The translations under genes and the position numbers were made by a program. A stretch of 64,000 nucleotides of DNA from positions 69,322,932 to 69,386,931 of the forward strand of contig OZ020270.1 in the NCBI GenBank assembly GCA_963971225.1, given 5' to 3'. Source of the stretch: Melieria omissa. Lineage: Eukaryota; Arthropoda; Insecta; Diptera; Ulidiidae. Below the pieces are notes generated by a model. The model was not told the DNA's origin and did not search any database. It was given only the letters and a program-made list of their open reading frames with translations. Shown here piece after piece: positions 11,801 to 21,444 of this stretch (positions are counted from its first letter, which is position 1; every line of letters begins with the position of its first letter).

Positions 11801-13412
11801 CAACAAAATGCGGTAGATACCACGTACGATCGTGTGTCATGGCGGCTTCACTCGGTGACAGCATCTGTGCGTAGCCTTTTCCAACATATTCTGTAATTTT
11901 GGTTTTATACCAGTTGGCAAATTCAATATCGTGCAGCATTTTCTTCTCAACAAATTCGAGGCGTTTCAAAGCAATGCTGTAGCTTTCCGGCAGCACTACA
12001 TCGTCGCTCTTCCATAATAGCCCCGTCTCATATTTTCCGTCAACGTATTTCGTGGTTTCCTGCAGCATTTTCTCTGCCCTTACATCGGCTGCAGATTTTC
12101 TGCACGGCAGCGGCACCGGCTTTAAGTTTTCTAACTCGAAATAATCGGACATTTGTTTGTTTAACTCGGACAGAAGTTCGTCTTCAATGGCCACATGCCC
12201 TATTGTAGCTTCTTCCACGTTGTGTTCGTTGGAGCCGAACAATATCCAGCCCAGCTTGGTCTCGTGCGCTGTGAAACCTTCGTCGATGTTGAGTATGTTA
12301 ATTGGCCGGATTAAATTCGTGTGCCGGACCCATTCTTCTCTTTTATTTGGCGGCAGTTTACCCACCAGTTCATCGATTAAAGTTGGATTTGAGAGGTGTG
12401 GTTGCGCACCGGCACTCTCTAAGAACGTCGTCAAGTTGGACACCATGGTGTAAAAGCTAACAACCTCGCTTAGCCTTCCACCCGATATAGCCGGGAACGC
12501 TCGTGCCTTGGCGATTTGACTTCGTATCAGAAGCTCTGGCCGTCCGTACATGAACTCTAGCGTTTTCATAATTGCCTCTACACTTGAGGGATGTATAAGT
12601 AGCGATTGTACTCGTTGCCGGGCAGCACCTTTCAGTGATTTCTGTAGGCGCAGTAGATTTTCTAGATTCGTGTACCCGTATGCTGCGGTCGTTTCGCGGT
12701 AGGCCACCGAGAACATTGGCCATTCTTCAGGAGACCCAAAGAACTCGGGCAAGTCGATTAGTTTTCGCATGTTGTTTTGGCCATGTGGTTGCAAATAAAG
12801 CTGTGATGGGTTTACTGAAAAGGGTGTATTCAAGCCCGCTTGGTGGGTGTATGGGTATTGTAGATTGTTCGCGCAATTTGATGTTAGGATGGGTGGATTT
12901 ATGTTGCCAGGTATGCCGGCAGCAGTGGCGTGAGCATTTCGAGCATGAGCAAATGTGCAAGAACTTACCCCTATTGAAGACGTGTTGCGTTGTGTTACGT
13001 CGGCGGCGGTGACGTTGGTAGGGCAGTAACTGGCAGCCGGTACGTCGGCAGCAGTGACGTTGGCGGTGTAGTAACTGGCGGCTGATACGTCGGCAGCAGT
13101 GACGTTGGCGTTGTAGTAACTGGCGGCTGGTACGTCGGCAGAAGTGACGCTAGTGGAGTGCACGCCAGCGGTGGCGTTTATGGGACTGAAACTAAATCCA
13201 GCAGCAGTCTCGATGGTCTTCTTTAGGGTTTCGTTTTCTTTCCTAGATGCTTCTAGGCACGCCTGTAGGCCTTCCAGTCGTTCTCTGAGCTCTTCCAACT
13301 CTGCATTCTGGGAAGCGAGCGTCGTGTCGAGGGCTTCCTCGCCATCTGAGTCTCTTACTTCTTGATCAGCCATCTGCGTTCTATTTCGAAGATTGTAGTT
13401 ATGCTTCGGCAT
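8793..13412 (-). CDS. BEL/Pao Gag-Pol polyprotein, zinc knuckle and protease missing
   Basis: An open frame of 1,539 codons encodes the retrotransposition machinery. In order: a charged coiled coil (about 28-70); a short tandem repeat rich in NVTAADV (about 80-140); the Pao Gag domain (about 215-375, with LPEFFGSPEEWP); reverse transcriptase with YVDD at about 667-670; an RNase H-like segment (VFVDASELAFAAVGFW); an HHCC integrase zinc finger; a D,D,E integrase core (D in GVDYFGPV, D in IRSDRGTNF, E in GGAWERM, at about 1233, 1296 and 1341); and a DUF5641-type C-terminus. Around residues 370-380 Gag passes directly into TKLGWILFG, which normally follows the aspartic protease. No CCHC knuckle or DTG/DSG motif occurs, indicating an in-frame deletion. 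BEL polyproteins are usually longer. Confidence 0.93.
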   Translation of the reverse strand: MPKHNYNLRNRTQMADQEVRDSDGEEALDTTLASQNAELEELRERLEGLQACLEASRKENETLKKTIETAAGFSFSPINATAGVHSTSVTSADVPAASYYNANVTAADVSAASYYTANVTAADVPAASYCPTNVTAADVTQRNTSSIGVSSCTFAHARNAHATAAGIPGNINPPILTSNCANNLQYPYTHQAGLNTPFSVNPSQLYLQPHGQNNMRKLIDLPEFFGSPEEWPMFSVAYRETTAAYGYTNLENLLRLQKSLKGAARQRVQSLLIHPSSVEAIMKTLEFMYGRPELLIRSQIAKARAFPAISGGRLSEVVSFYTMVSNLTTFLESAGAQPHLSNPTLIDELVGKLPPNKREEWVRHTNLIRPINILNIDEGFTAHETKLGWILFGSNEHNVEEATIGHVAIEDELLSELNKQMSDYFELENLKPVPLPCRKSAADVRAEKMLQETTKYVDGKYETGLLWKSDDVVLPESYSIALKRLEFVEKKMLHDIEFANWYKTKITEYVGKGYAQMLSPSEAAMTHDRTWYLPHFVVNKNNKRRLVFDAGTNGTSLNSVLTKGPEEYQPKPLLVILYKFRQGRVGVCGDIKEMFHRVDIRSEDQCAQRFLWRNGDRSRPPDVYIMKAMIFGSVCSPCSAQYVKNVNAEKFRCEHPRAVDGIVERHYVDDYVDSFESVDEAVATTKKIIAIHGKANFELRAFVSNSEKLLQAVTDTSSPPPISKKMFHGDSMYDKILGMYWDAKNDCFHFRLKFSKIPNAILTGKRRPTKAEVLSLMMSIFDPYGFLTNVILASKLIMQRLWRVNTGWHEPVPEKIYEDWYKWYCELNKIENFVIPRCYHPRFIHSDSHTELHVFVDASELAFAAVGFWRVSYKDEVDVVFASGKSRCSPIKPLSIPRLELESAVLGVRLQESIVHGHDVKPKSVVFWSDSKTVIQWLNSDARRYKQFVANRISEILQSTDPSQWRWLPGKLNPADEGTRVQTFSMNSKWLKGPQFLRLSEDEWPILPDSSISNEVKEEIRTKEIFSIINIDNVIPFNKFSNYYRLLKVMTWVMLAMERFRSLKTKQNPSLRIDANKIKRTERLICKIVQYNEFRNEIESLQNNKLINKTSPLRKLTPILDDDGVLRLGGRLDNAFSIPVCIKRPIILPKDHDLTRLVVRHYHEVFYHQSQEAVICAIRYKFWIPSLRRLVQSEKRKCQVCKNLSAAPQPPLMGQLPADRVTPYVRPFTYTGVDYFGPVWVSIGRRREKRWVALFTCLTIRAIHLELAKDLSADAVVLCLKNFVNRRGIPVRIRSDRGTNFIGASKEQWLEVEQSLEQECVRQSIEWVFNTPSNPSAGGAWERMVQAVKKVLAFTLKEKAPQVETLQGLLIEAENLINSRPLTHVPVETDDDHPLTPNHFLLGCPNFVQTPAVEERVHLRKQWQILQQLKQVFWKRWVLEYLPMLTRRTKWFDRAKPISEGDLVIICDDNESRGQWKRGVVLQVFGAPDGQVRSALVKTAQGTFRRPASKLAVLDVCGDSSTPAPNHGGPDVADTTADT
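13000..13145. repeat. Tandem repeat within BEL gag
   Basis: Three to four imperfect units of about 45-60 bp built on GCAGCAGTGACGTTGGCG encode the repeated NVTAADV-AASYY peptide near the N-terminus of the polyprotein. Low-complexity linkers of this kind are prone to copy-number change. Confidence 0.8.
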
Positions 13413-13468
13413 GAAATTTTGGTCGGTACGGTCCGAGCCAAAACGCGAGAATAAATATAAAAAGAAAA

Positions 13469-13779
13469 TGTCGCTTACGGCGACTGTTCGCAGCGAAGCC
13501 CGAAAATACTAAAACAGAAAACTCCAAATGTTGGGTATCAAAGTTTAGGTGGTTTTTATATTCTGTAAAGTTTTAAAGTTACAATTTAAAGTTACAAATT
13601 TTTAATCAAGATATAATGATATAATTCAAGCCTCTTACTATTCGTGCTCGCCGCTAGCTCGTTTCAACCAAGTGCCCATGCTTTTAAAATGGTGGGCCCA
13701 CGCGGTTTTTCAGAGTTGTAACGAACGGGATCAAAATTCAAGGATGTATTTTTACGTATCAGCCGTTGTATCAGCAACA
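13469..13779 (-). repeat. BEL/Pao 5' LTR
   Basis: 311 bp, identical to the 3' LTR at 8510-8820, and immediately followed by the ATATG target duplication. It presumably contains the promoter; I could not place a convincing TATA box. Confidence 0.95.
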
Positions 13780-13784
13780 ATATG

Positions 13785-14427
13785 CCTATCAGTTCATTTT
13801 TTTCGTAGTTTTCCCATATTCTCAAAATTGTAATCAAGCATGTGAAAATATAAACAAATAATTTTACTTCAAGCTCGCCACGTAAAAATATTTGCAAACA
13901 TTTTAAATTGGGATCAACCACCAAATTTTTAAATTAATCAAAGCATTGGCCAGCAAAAAGCCATACACCACAAAGATTCGATTGATGGTGACATTGCAGC
14001 AATTTTTTCAGCAAAACCAATCACAACACAAAAAAGGATACACACAATAAACGACAACACCAAAAACATTAGCGAATTCCGAATCATCTTCGTTGAAACG
14101 ACGATGACGATGCTTTGGTTCTTTGTTTACTCTTCGCTTGCGCTTCGACGAACAAGATCGCAAACTGTTTAGCGCGAGCAAATTTCCCGCAACCTATGCC
14201 TCCGCTCATCTCTTCCCGCCCGCATCAAGAAACACGCTTGACAAATTTTTGAAGATGCGTATTCTTTATATTCTATATTCTTTGGAACAACTCAATCGCA
14301 CAGGAGATCGTCCCTGTACGAAACAGTGCCAGCGAAAACCAACGGTTTTCCTTAAATATAATCAGATTGCACCAACAATCAATAACAATACAATTAATAA
14401 TCAACTTAATTCTAATCTTAGCACTCT
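13785..14427. other. Unassigned sequence downstream of the older BEL 3' end
   Basis: No coding similarity. By position it could contain the 3' LTR of the older BEL whose integrase C-terminus lies to the right, but I found no matching LTR near 55.0-55.3 kb, so this is not asserted. Confidence 0.35.
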
Positions 14428-15140
14428 AGTCACTCCGGCTCCACATTGGCAGGCTCCACCGGCAATATGCATACTTTCTCCACAGGTCTGGTCAATCTGC
14501 TTGTCTGGGTCTCAATCTCCACGGCTCGTACAAGATTGTCCTTGCTCAGAATTAACTTGCACACTCTGCCTAGCGCCCACTGCGCTGGCGGAAAGTTCTC
14601 TGCCTTAATGAGAACTAGCTGGCCCACTCTCAAATTCTCTCTCTCTCTGCGCCATTTCTTGCGCTACTGCAAACTATTCAAATAATCAACTTGCCATCTA
14701 GCCCAAAAATGCTTTAACATACATAGTCTGGCGCTCTTTCCAAAGCTTAATGCCCTCCGTGTTTGATTGCTCATCCAATGCAAAGGGAGGTGGCAATATC
14801 AGCGACTCTCCAACAAGAAAATGCCCCGGTGTCAATGCTTGCACATCCGTCGGAACGTCTGATATCGGATACAACGGCCGCGAATTCAGAATCGCTTTTA
14901 CTTGCACCAATAACGTCGCAAGCTGGTCCTGTCCCAGCGTTCTCTGGCCCACGACTCTCGTCAAATGATACTTCATGGACTTCACAGCTGCTTCGTAAAT
15001 TCCACCTTGATGTGAGGCAGCTGGAATCATAAAGTGCCATTCTGTGCCTTTCATACTCAAATGCTCTAGCACCTCTTGCTCCCTCCAATAGTCAATTGCT
15101 CTCTTGATCATCCTACCTGCACCAACAAACGTCGCACTAT
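14428..15140 (-). pseudogene. Older BEL/Pao integrase C-terminus and DUF5641 tail
   Basis: Minus-strand fragments at 15140-14698 and 14633-14430 encode the end of a BEL integrase: ATFVGAG just after the expected second catalytic Asp, then ASHQGGIYEAAVKSMK around the catalytic Glu, NSRPLYPISD, and a DUF5641 tail (GQLVLIKAENFPPAQWALGRV). The pieces lie in different frames, so at least one frameshift lies near 14640-14690. The fragment starts abruptly within the integrase core. A BEL integrase of matching style stops at that same point near 26405 and 41595, suggesting both came from one element. Confidence 0.85.
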
Positions 15141-15300
15141 GGCCCGGTTTGCCATTTTTCGTTGCAAAAATCATAACTTCTGAACCAATAAAGATATTTA
15201 AAAACTTTAAACTGCATCTGAAAGTGTAATATCTAAGCCTTAAATAGGCATGAAAACAGGGTGCCACAGTAACAGGGGGCTTTAAAATTCGTTGCCAAAG
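15131..15300 (-). repeat. MITE-like fragment at the integrase break
   Basis: Read on the minus strand this ends GGGCCATAGTGCGACG at the integrase break. A diverged version of the same stretch lies at 25880-25960 (TTTTTGCAACG followed by GGGCCATAGTGCGTCG), also next to the break in the other integrase half. Boundaries are uncertain. Confidence 0.4.
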
Positions 15301-15530
15301 TTAAGACTTACTGAATCTTCATACTACAATGAAATTACTTTTTTGTTTGCATTAAAAATGAATTTTTATGTATTTATTTTTTTCTAATAAATTAATATAA
15401 TTTATTGATTCATACGTAATTTTTTACAAAAAAAATTTTATTTTTAAATTTAGAGTTTTTCAATATCGCTATCTACGCTGGAAGGAATGTCTAATAATGA
15501 AACCATTTCTAAGCGGTAAGTATCTGTAAG

Positions 15531-15761
15531 TTATTTTTGTGATCTTACAGATCTCATAGATGAAATAACTGGATCAGAAGAGACTGCTAACATCTTGAAA
15601 AGGTCTTCATTTCGTCTAGCTCGTGATATTTTGCAAGTGTTCATACATCTATACCTTTTGTAGTGCTTATTTTTGCATTCTTGAGCTTCTTCAGATAATT
15701 CCCCTTTTGGTAAGCACTGGTATTCTATTAAATCCTTTCCATGTGCTACAATTTTGTGCAC
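15531..15761 (-). pseudogene. Fragment of an unidentified transposon-type protein
   Basis: A 76-codon minus-strand frame with the pattern LSEEAQECKNKHYK, RYRCMN, SRARRNEDL and SSDPVISS. I have an impression of similar patterns in repeat-associated arthropod proteins but cannot name the family or assign a function. There is no flanking terminal repeat, and the frame is short and isolated. It is listed because the composition is protein-like rather than random. Confidence 0.35.
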
Positions 15762-15947
15762 CGTAGGAGTAAGTTTTTTCTCTGATTAACTCAATCGAGG
15801 CTGCAATCGAGATTGCTAAGATTTAGTAAAAAAATCGACTGCGCTTGAACCAGATTTATGCTAAATGGGCGGTGCCACGCCCCCTTGTTTAGTACCCGCA
15901 CCATTCCCGCTGTCGAAAGATATGAATAAATGGTAGGTCCGTACTTA

Positions 15948-16933
15948 AGGACTGTATCGAAAAGAAAGTGCACACTTTCTAACTTAATTTTCTTGCAGCA
16001 AATAATTATTTTTTTAATTCTAAAAATGCCGTTTAATAGAGTAGGCCTTGAAATACTGATTTCATACAAATTTCGTTTCATATATTTTTATATTACGAAA
16101 ATTACGCGTATCGAGTTAGACATCCTCAAAAAATTTGTGTACAGTTGGTTCACTGAAACAGGTGCTTCGTACAGAAAATCACCCAAACGACATCGCGTGT
16201 CCATAAACTTCGCTACAAAAAAATGATTCTTAAGTATGGTGAAAATTGCACTATCAACGACATACCAAAAAGTGACCGTAAAAAGGGTCCTAAAGACCCA
16301 AAAATGGAAGAAAAACTGAGGCATTAGATTGACGAAAACAAGTGCATTTGTATTGGAAATTTAGCTAGAACGAGTGTGACGATGGTGCAGAGAGTGAAGC
16401 AGAGGAATAACTTAAAAACATATAAAAAACAAACAATACCAAAAAGAAATGAAAATCAAAAAGTGGCTGGCAAAACGCAATGCAGAAAACTATACACTCG
16501 TCTCTGCAAAGAAAAAATTTCGGGCATCATTATGGATGACGCGACATATGTAAAAATGAACTCAAAATCACTGCCAGGAAGAAATGAGAATCCGCTAAAA
16601 TCACCAGAACTACGTCCAATAGAGCGCTACTACGCAATAGCCAAAAGAAACCTTATGAAAGATGAACAAGAAGCTAAAAATCTTAAGGAATTAAAAAAAC
16701 ATTGGAGAAAATCAAAAAAACCCATAACGCAAACAGCTGTACAAAATTTAATGAAGAGGGTCAAACAAAAAATTAGATATACATTTATTTGAAAAACAAA
16801 TTTGTTATTTAAACAAAAATCCTTAGTCCTTAAAGTATATGCAACAAATGTTAAAACAAAAAATCTGATCAAAAAAATTTACATTAAAGTTATACTTCAA
16901 ACTAAGCGTGCACTTTCTTTCCGATACAGTCCT
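15948..16933 (+). mobile_element. Mariner-like element with inverted termini
   Basis: The terminus AGGACTGTATCGAAAAGAAA at the left is mirrored at about 16904-16933 with few changes (roughly 30 bp), and TA flanks both sides (15946-15947, 16934-16935). At about 1 kb with a decayed transposase it is non-autonomous. A related end occurs at 186-202. Confidence 0.85.
16021..16792 (+). pseudogene. Degraded mariner/Tc1-superfamily transposase
   Basis: Plus-strand pieces match one type of insect DDE transposase: RVKQRNNLKTYKKQ with a conserved KTYKKQ after the HTH region, IIMDDATYVKM (first catalytic Asp), then a jump to KSPELRPIERYYAIAKRNL (region of the third acidic residue) and VQNLMKRVKQK. The stretch holding the second Asp is deleted. 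An in-frame stop lies near 16325 and the N-terminal piece at 16027-16226 is in another frame. Not functional. Confidence 0.8.
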
Positions 16934-17407
16934 TAGTTTCATTGCTGTGCGACTTATAATTCAGGAAATTATTTAGGTCACAAAAAATATGCCACGCCCC
17001 TTGTCCAACGCCCATCAAATCTTACCAGTAGAATGACTCATCTATGGGACGATACAATACTAAATTTCAATCCTGTGCACCTTACAATTTCGAAGATATT
17101 CCATTATTCAGATTTGGCTTGTATGAGTGGTGCCACGCCCCCTCGTCCAATACCCGCCCCATTCCCTCTGTCGAAGGACACGACTAAATAGTAAGTTCCT
17201 GGTGAATTTAATTGATGTGTGACTTATAGTTCCAACGTTATCGTCTGAAAATGTTCAGGATTCACAGTCAAAAAATACAAGGGTTTTCCGACTTTCCAAT
17301 AGATTTTCCGGAATTTTCTTTTCGCACGAACCTGAACTGATTCAAGACGAATCCAATAAAGAAAATTTCATTGAAATCGGCCAGTCCGTTTGAGCGTCAT
17401 TACATAT

Positions 17408-17834
17408 TGTTACGAATATTAAGCCTAGTGGGCTGTCACGTATCTCTGGATTGTGTGATTTGAAAATAAAACACAGTCAGTTTCTTAAACGCAGACAATA
17501 AAATACACCAACAGTCACTTTATTATTCACAGTTTACACTTTACTGTTCGTACACTTAAGTATTTGCTTGATTATTCCGTGTGGCAACTTCACTTGTCAA
17601 AACCAGACTGACTCGCTGTACCGCATCTGGCCACCTTTTATACTCTGTCCGGCCGTCGCGCAGATCGTTCTCGTACGTTGCCAGATTGGACTAGAAGTTT
17701 CCCTGATGACCGCGACCATCGTTGCCAGGTTGGGTTAAAAATTACTATCGCGGCCGTCGTTGCCAGATTGGGTTATGGCACGGCACGTACCGGCAGGGTT
17801 GCTTTGCACCGCGACAGACTGGCTCATCGTTACA
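17408..17834 (-). repeat. gypsy-1 3' LTR
   Basis: 427 bp. Nearly identical to the 5' LTR except for one fewer copy of a 38-bp internal repeat and a base difference near 17789. A short purine-rich tract (AAGTGGTGGGCAG in element sense) abuts its inner edge at 17835-17847 and probably primes plus-strand synthesis. Confidence 0.93.
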
Positions 17835-17845
17835 CTGCCCACCAC

Positions 17846-20800
17846 TTAGACTTGTTCGTCCCGAACAAGTGCCGAGGCTCCGCTGTGATGAGGCGCCAGG
17901 CGCTCCAAATGGACTACCTTCAGCTTAGCGCCTCTATTGCTGCAACGTTGAATCCGGTATACCACGTCGTTAATCCTAGTCACGACTTCGTAAGGTCCTT
18001 CCCATGACGCTTGGAGTTTCGGAGACAAACCTTTCCTCCGCTGCGGGTTGTAGAGCATTACCAAATCGCCTTCTTGGAACCCTGCTGAGTTGGCCCGTAG
18101 ATCGTATCTGGCTTTCGCCTTATCGCTGACCAGTTTGGTGCGGCTCCTTATAAACTGGTGAATTTCCTCCAGTTCCGCCCGCTTATTGGCCACGTAGTCC
18201 GTCTTAGCGCCTCCCGTCGTGCTGACTACCCCGAACTTCAAGTCAGCGGGTAACCGCAACTCTGTGCCGAACACTGCCCGGGCTGGAGTGAGTGATGTCG
18301 TGTCGTGCGGGGCTGACCTATACGCCATCAGGAACAGGGGGATGTGCGTGTCCCAATCCTTTTGATTCCTGCCTACCACTTTCCGCAGGTATTCCTCCAG
18401 TGTCCGGTTAAAGCGTTCCACCATGCCGTCGGACTGTGGGTGCAAAGGAGTGGTACGCGTTTTCTTTATCCCCAGCAGCTCACACACTTCCTTGAATACC
18501 GCAGACTCAAAATTACGGCCTTGATCTGAGTGCAACTCCAACGGAACTCCGAACCTGGCTACCCAGTTGTTTACCAGCTTTTCCGAGATCGTGGTGGCCT
18601 CCTGGTTAGGAATAGGGTACACTTCGGGCCATTTGCTGAAGTAATCCATTACGACCAGCACATATTTGTTGCCTTGGGTGCTAGTTGGGAATGGGCCGGC
18701 GACGTCCATAGCAATCCGCTCGAAGGGCGCTCCCACGTTGTACTGCTGCATGCGGCCTCGAGATTTTCTTGTCGGCCCTTTCGCGGCTGAACATCGGTCG
18801 CAGCTCTTAATCCACTCGGCTACAGACTCCTGACATCCTACCCAGTAGAATCGTCTTTTTATTTTGGCGACGGTTTTGGTGATGCCTAGGTGCCCTCCAC
18901 TGGAGTCGTTATGGTATGCCTCGATGACCTCGTTGATTCTGGTTTTCGGCACTACCATTAGAGGGTTGCTGGTACGACCATCCGCGCTCTCCCATTCGCG
19001 GTACAGGCAGCCTTCCTTCAGCCGCAGACTTTTCCACTGTGCCCAGTAAGCCTTAGCGATCGGGCTTTCACCAGCCATCTCCTGCCAGTCTGGACGTGCG
19101 CCTTGCTCCTTGCCTTCGACGATTTTTGCAAGATCCGCATCCACGCGCTGGTCCTTTTGTAGCCTCTCCGCAGACCACTCTTCCTCTGGCATAACGCTTA
19201 TCAACCGGACGTCCACTATCTGCTCTTTGCTCTCGGCTCGTGAGCACTGCCTGCATTCGACTTGGCACGGACGGCGTGACAAAGCATCGGCATTTCCATG
19301 GCTACTGCCCTTGCGATGTTCTATCGTGTAGTCGTAGCCCTGCAGTCGCTCGATCCACCGCGCCAATTGCCCTTCAGGATCTTTAAAGTTCAGGAGCCAT
19401 CTCAATGCCGCATGATCTGTGCGCAGGCGAAACCTTTGTCCATACAGATATTTGTGGAAGTGTTTTACGCAGTCCAATACCGCCAGCAGTTCTCTCCGTG
19501 TCACACAGTAGTTGCGTTCCGGTTTCGATAGAACCCTACTGTAGTACGCTATCACTTGTTCCTGGCCGTCTATTATCTGTGATAGCACACCGCCAATACT
19601 ATTCCCGCTTGCATCTGTATCCAGCACAAACATCTCCCCAGGCACGGGGAAGGCCAGAATTGGAGCACTGCACAGTTTTTCCTTCAGACGTGCAAAAGCC
19701 TGTTCCTGCTCCTCGCTCCACTCGAAAGCTTGGCTCTTTTTCGTCAGTTTGTGCAAGCTGCTGGCTATGTTCGCGAATCCCGGAACAAATCGGCGGTAGT
19801 ATGTACACAGGCCCAGGAAACTGCGGAGTTCGTGTAGATTGCGTGGTCGGGGCCACTCCTTCACCGCCGTGATTTTGCCTTCATCCGTATGCACTCCGCG
19901 GGCGGAAACCGTATGGCCCAGATACTTGACCTCCTTTTGGAACAGCGAGCACTTCTTTGGGTTGAGTTTAAGCCCGGCTTTTTGTATCCGCTCAAATACC
20001 TCCTTCAGCTTTCCCAGGTGGTCGTCGAAGCTTTTACCCATTACGATTATGTCGTCGAGGTTCACCAGACACGTCCGCCAATGCAGCCCTTTTAGCACGT
20101 GTTCCATTAGCCGCTCGAATGTTGCTGGTGCGTTGCAGAGTCCAAACGGCATGACGGTGAACTGCCACAAACCATCGCCAACACTGAAAGCCGTTTTCTC
20201 CTTGTCCTTGTCTGCAAGCTCTACCTGCCAATAGCCGCTGCGTAAGTCGAGCGTGGAGAACCACTGCGTGCCTGACAGTGTATCCAGGGTGTCATCGATC
20301 CGAGGTAGTGGATAACTGTCCTTCTTGGTCACATCATTGAGCTTCCGATAGTCCACACAAAACCGGGTACTGCCATCTTTTTTCTTGACTAGCACGACCG
20401 GCGAGCACCAGGGGCCCGAAGAAGGCTCTATGACCTTGTCTTTCTGCATGTTTTCGATCAAATTTGCGACCTCTTCCCTCTTGGCCAGAGGAACTCGTCT
20501 TGGCGGTTGGCGAATCGGTTTTGCACTTCCCGTGTCGATGTTGTGCTTCACTATGGCTGTTCTTCCGCCTGCTTCTGCCGCAAATATTGACCCATAGTGC
20601 TGCAGGAGTGACCTCGCCTTCTGTTTCTGCTTGGCCGACAACTCGCTGCTCCACTGGTTCTCCTGCGGTATGGCGTCCATGTTAAACCCGCTCTTCTCAT
20701 TACCTCCAGGCGGGCTACTCTCGCAATTGACCACTGCTACAGCTTCCTTACACTCGCCAATTACCTCATCTTTTCCGACATATCTGGGTGCATTCAGGGG

Positions 20801-21444
20801 GTTCAGTATTCTGACTGGTATCCTTCCATTTTTAGGTTCCACTAATGTACGTCCGATGATGATGTTGTCGTGTCCTTGCTTCGGTGCTTCTACTACCCAC
20901 AGCCGACTCGTCCCATCGTCCTCGTCCACCTTTGCCCACACAATCGCCTCAGAATTCGCTGGTATCCTCCTGTGTTGACACGATAAAACCTTCCTTACCG
21001 CCACGCTTCGCTCATAGCTGGTGTGCAGCGGGAATTCAACGTTGGCATATCTCAGCACATTTTCCTTCAGGTCCAGCGTAAAACCGTGTCTAATCATGAA
21101 ATCCACGCCGATAATCACGTCGTCCATTATATCCGCGACGATGAACTCATGTTCCAGGCTGCTGGTGCCGATAGCAATCGTTTTTGTAACTTTCCCTCTT
21201 ACCGGCGCGCGCTCGCCAGTCGCAGTCCGCAGCTGTATGCCATGCAGCGGTTCCCAGTTCTTCAGCAGCTTCCTCTTTATGATCGAATATGACGCTCCAG
21301 TATCCAGTGTCAACACGAACAACTTTCCATCCATCCTTCCTTCAATTGTCAAGCTGCTGGGCTGTCGTTTCAGCTGTGAGACAAGGACGGTGGGGCGGCA
21401 GATTGTGGGGATCAGCTCACGCTCCTTTGGGCTGACCCGTTTTA
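17846..21444 (-). CDS. pol: gypsy-1 Pol (protease, RT, RNase H, integrase)
   Basis: The frame stays open from the gag stop region; the first ATG is at 21352, giving 1,168 codons, but expression is probably by frameshift from gag. From that ATG: protease with LDTGAS at about residue 16; RT with GLCNAPATFERLM and NLDD at about 431-434; RNase H (VLDTDASGNSIGGVL at about 575); integrase HHCC finger (about 805-855); D,D,E core (AMDVAGPF, LHSDQGRNF, PQSDGMVERFN at about 882, 939 and 974); and a C-terminal SWEGPYEVV block. The RT box is normally YLDD or FLDD; gypsy-2 has YLDD, so Asn here is a private change that may impair catalysis. No stops or frameshifts otherwise. Confidence 0.95.

Larger units (their letters stand above)
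8505..13784 (-). mobile_element. BEL/Pao LTR retrotransposon, full-length, with target duplication
   Basis: Two 311-bp LTRs bound the element and I find no differences between them when read base by base. ATATG occurs at 8505-8509 and 13780-13784, a 5-bp target duplication as usual for BEL/Pao. Between the LTRs lies one uninterrupted minus-strand polyprotein. Perfect LTRs indicate recent insertion. The polyprotein lacks zinc knuckle and protease, so it may need helper functions. A possible primer-binding segment starting TGGCTCGGACC lies about 27 nt inside the 5' LTR; the tRNA is not assigned. Confidence 0.93.
15850..17400. repeat. Degenerate CCACGCCC repeat region
   Basis: Before and after the inserted mariner-like element, imperfect repeats of GTGCCACGCCCCC, CCCGC(A/C)CCATTCCC and CTGTCGAA recur at about 15868-15940, 16985-17070 and 17130-17200. 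The same theme dominates 48.5-51.1 kb. This looks like a dispersed degenerate satellite-like family with no coding content. Confidence 0.55.

Noticed and set aside
8807..13365. Many plus-strand ORFs across the BEL element
   Set aside because: They are antisense shadows of the 1,539-codon minus-strand polyprotein with no family resemblance.
13785..14427. 3' LTR of the older BEL
   Set aside because: No convincing match to 54.9-55.3 kb; only a short TAGCACTCT-type word is shared.
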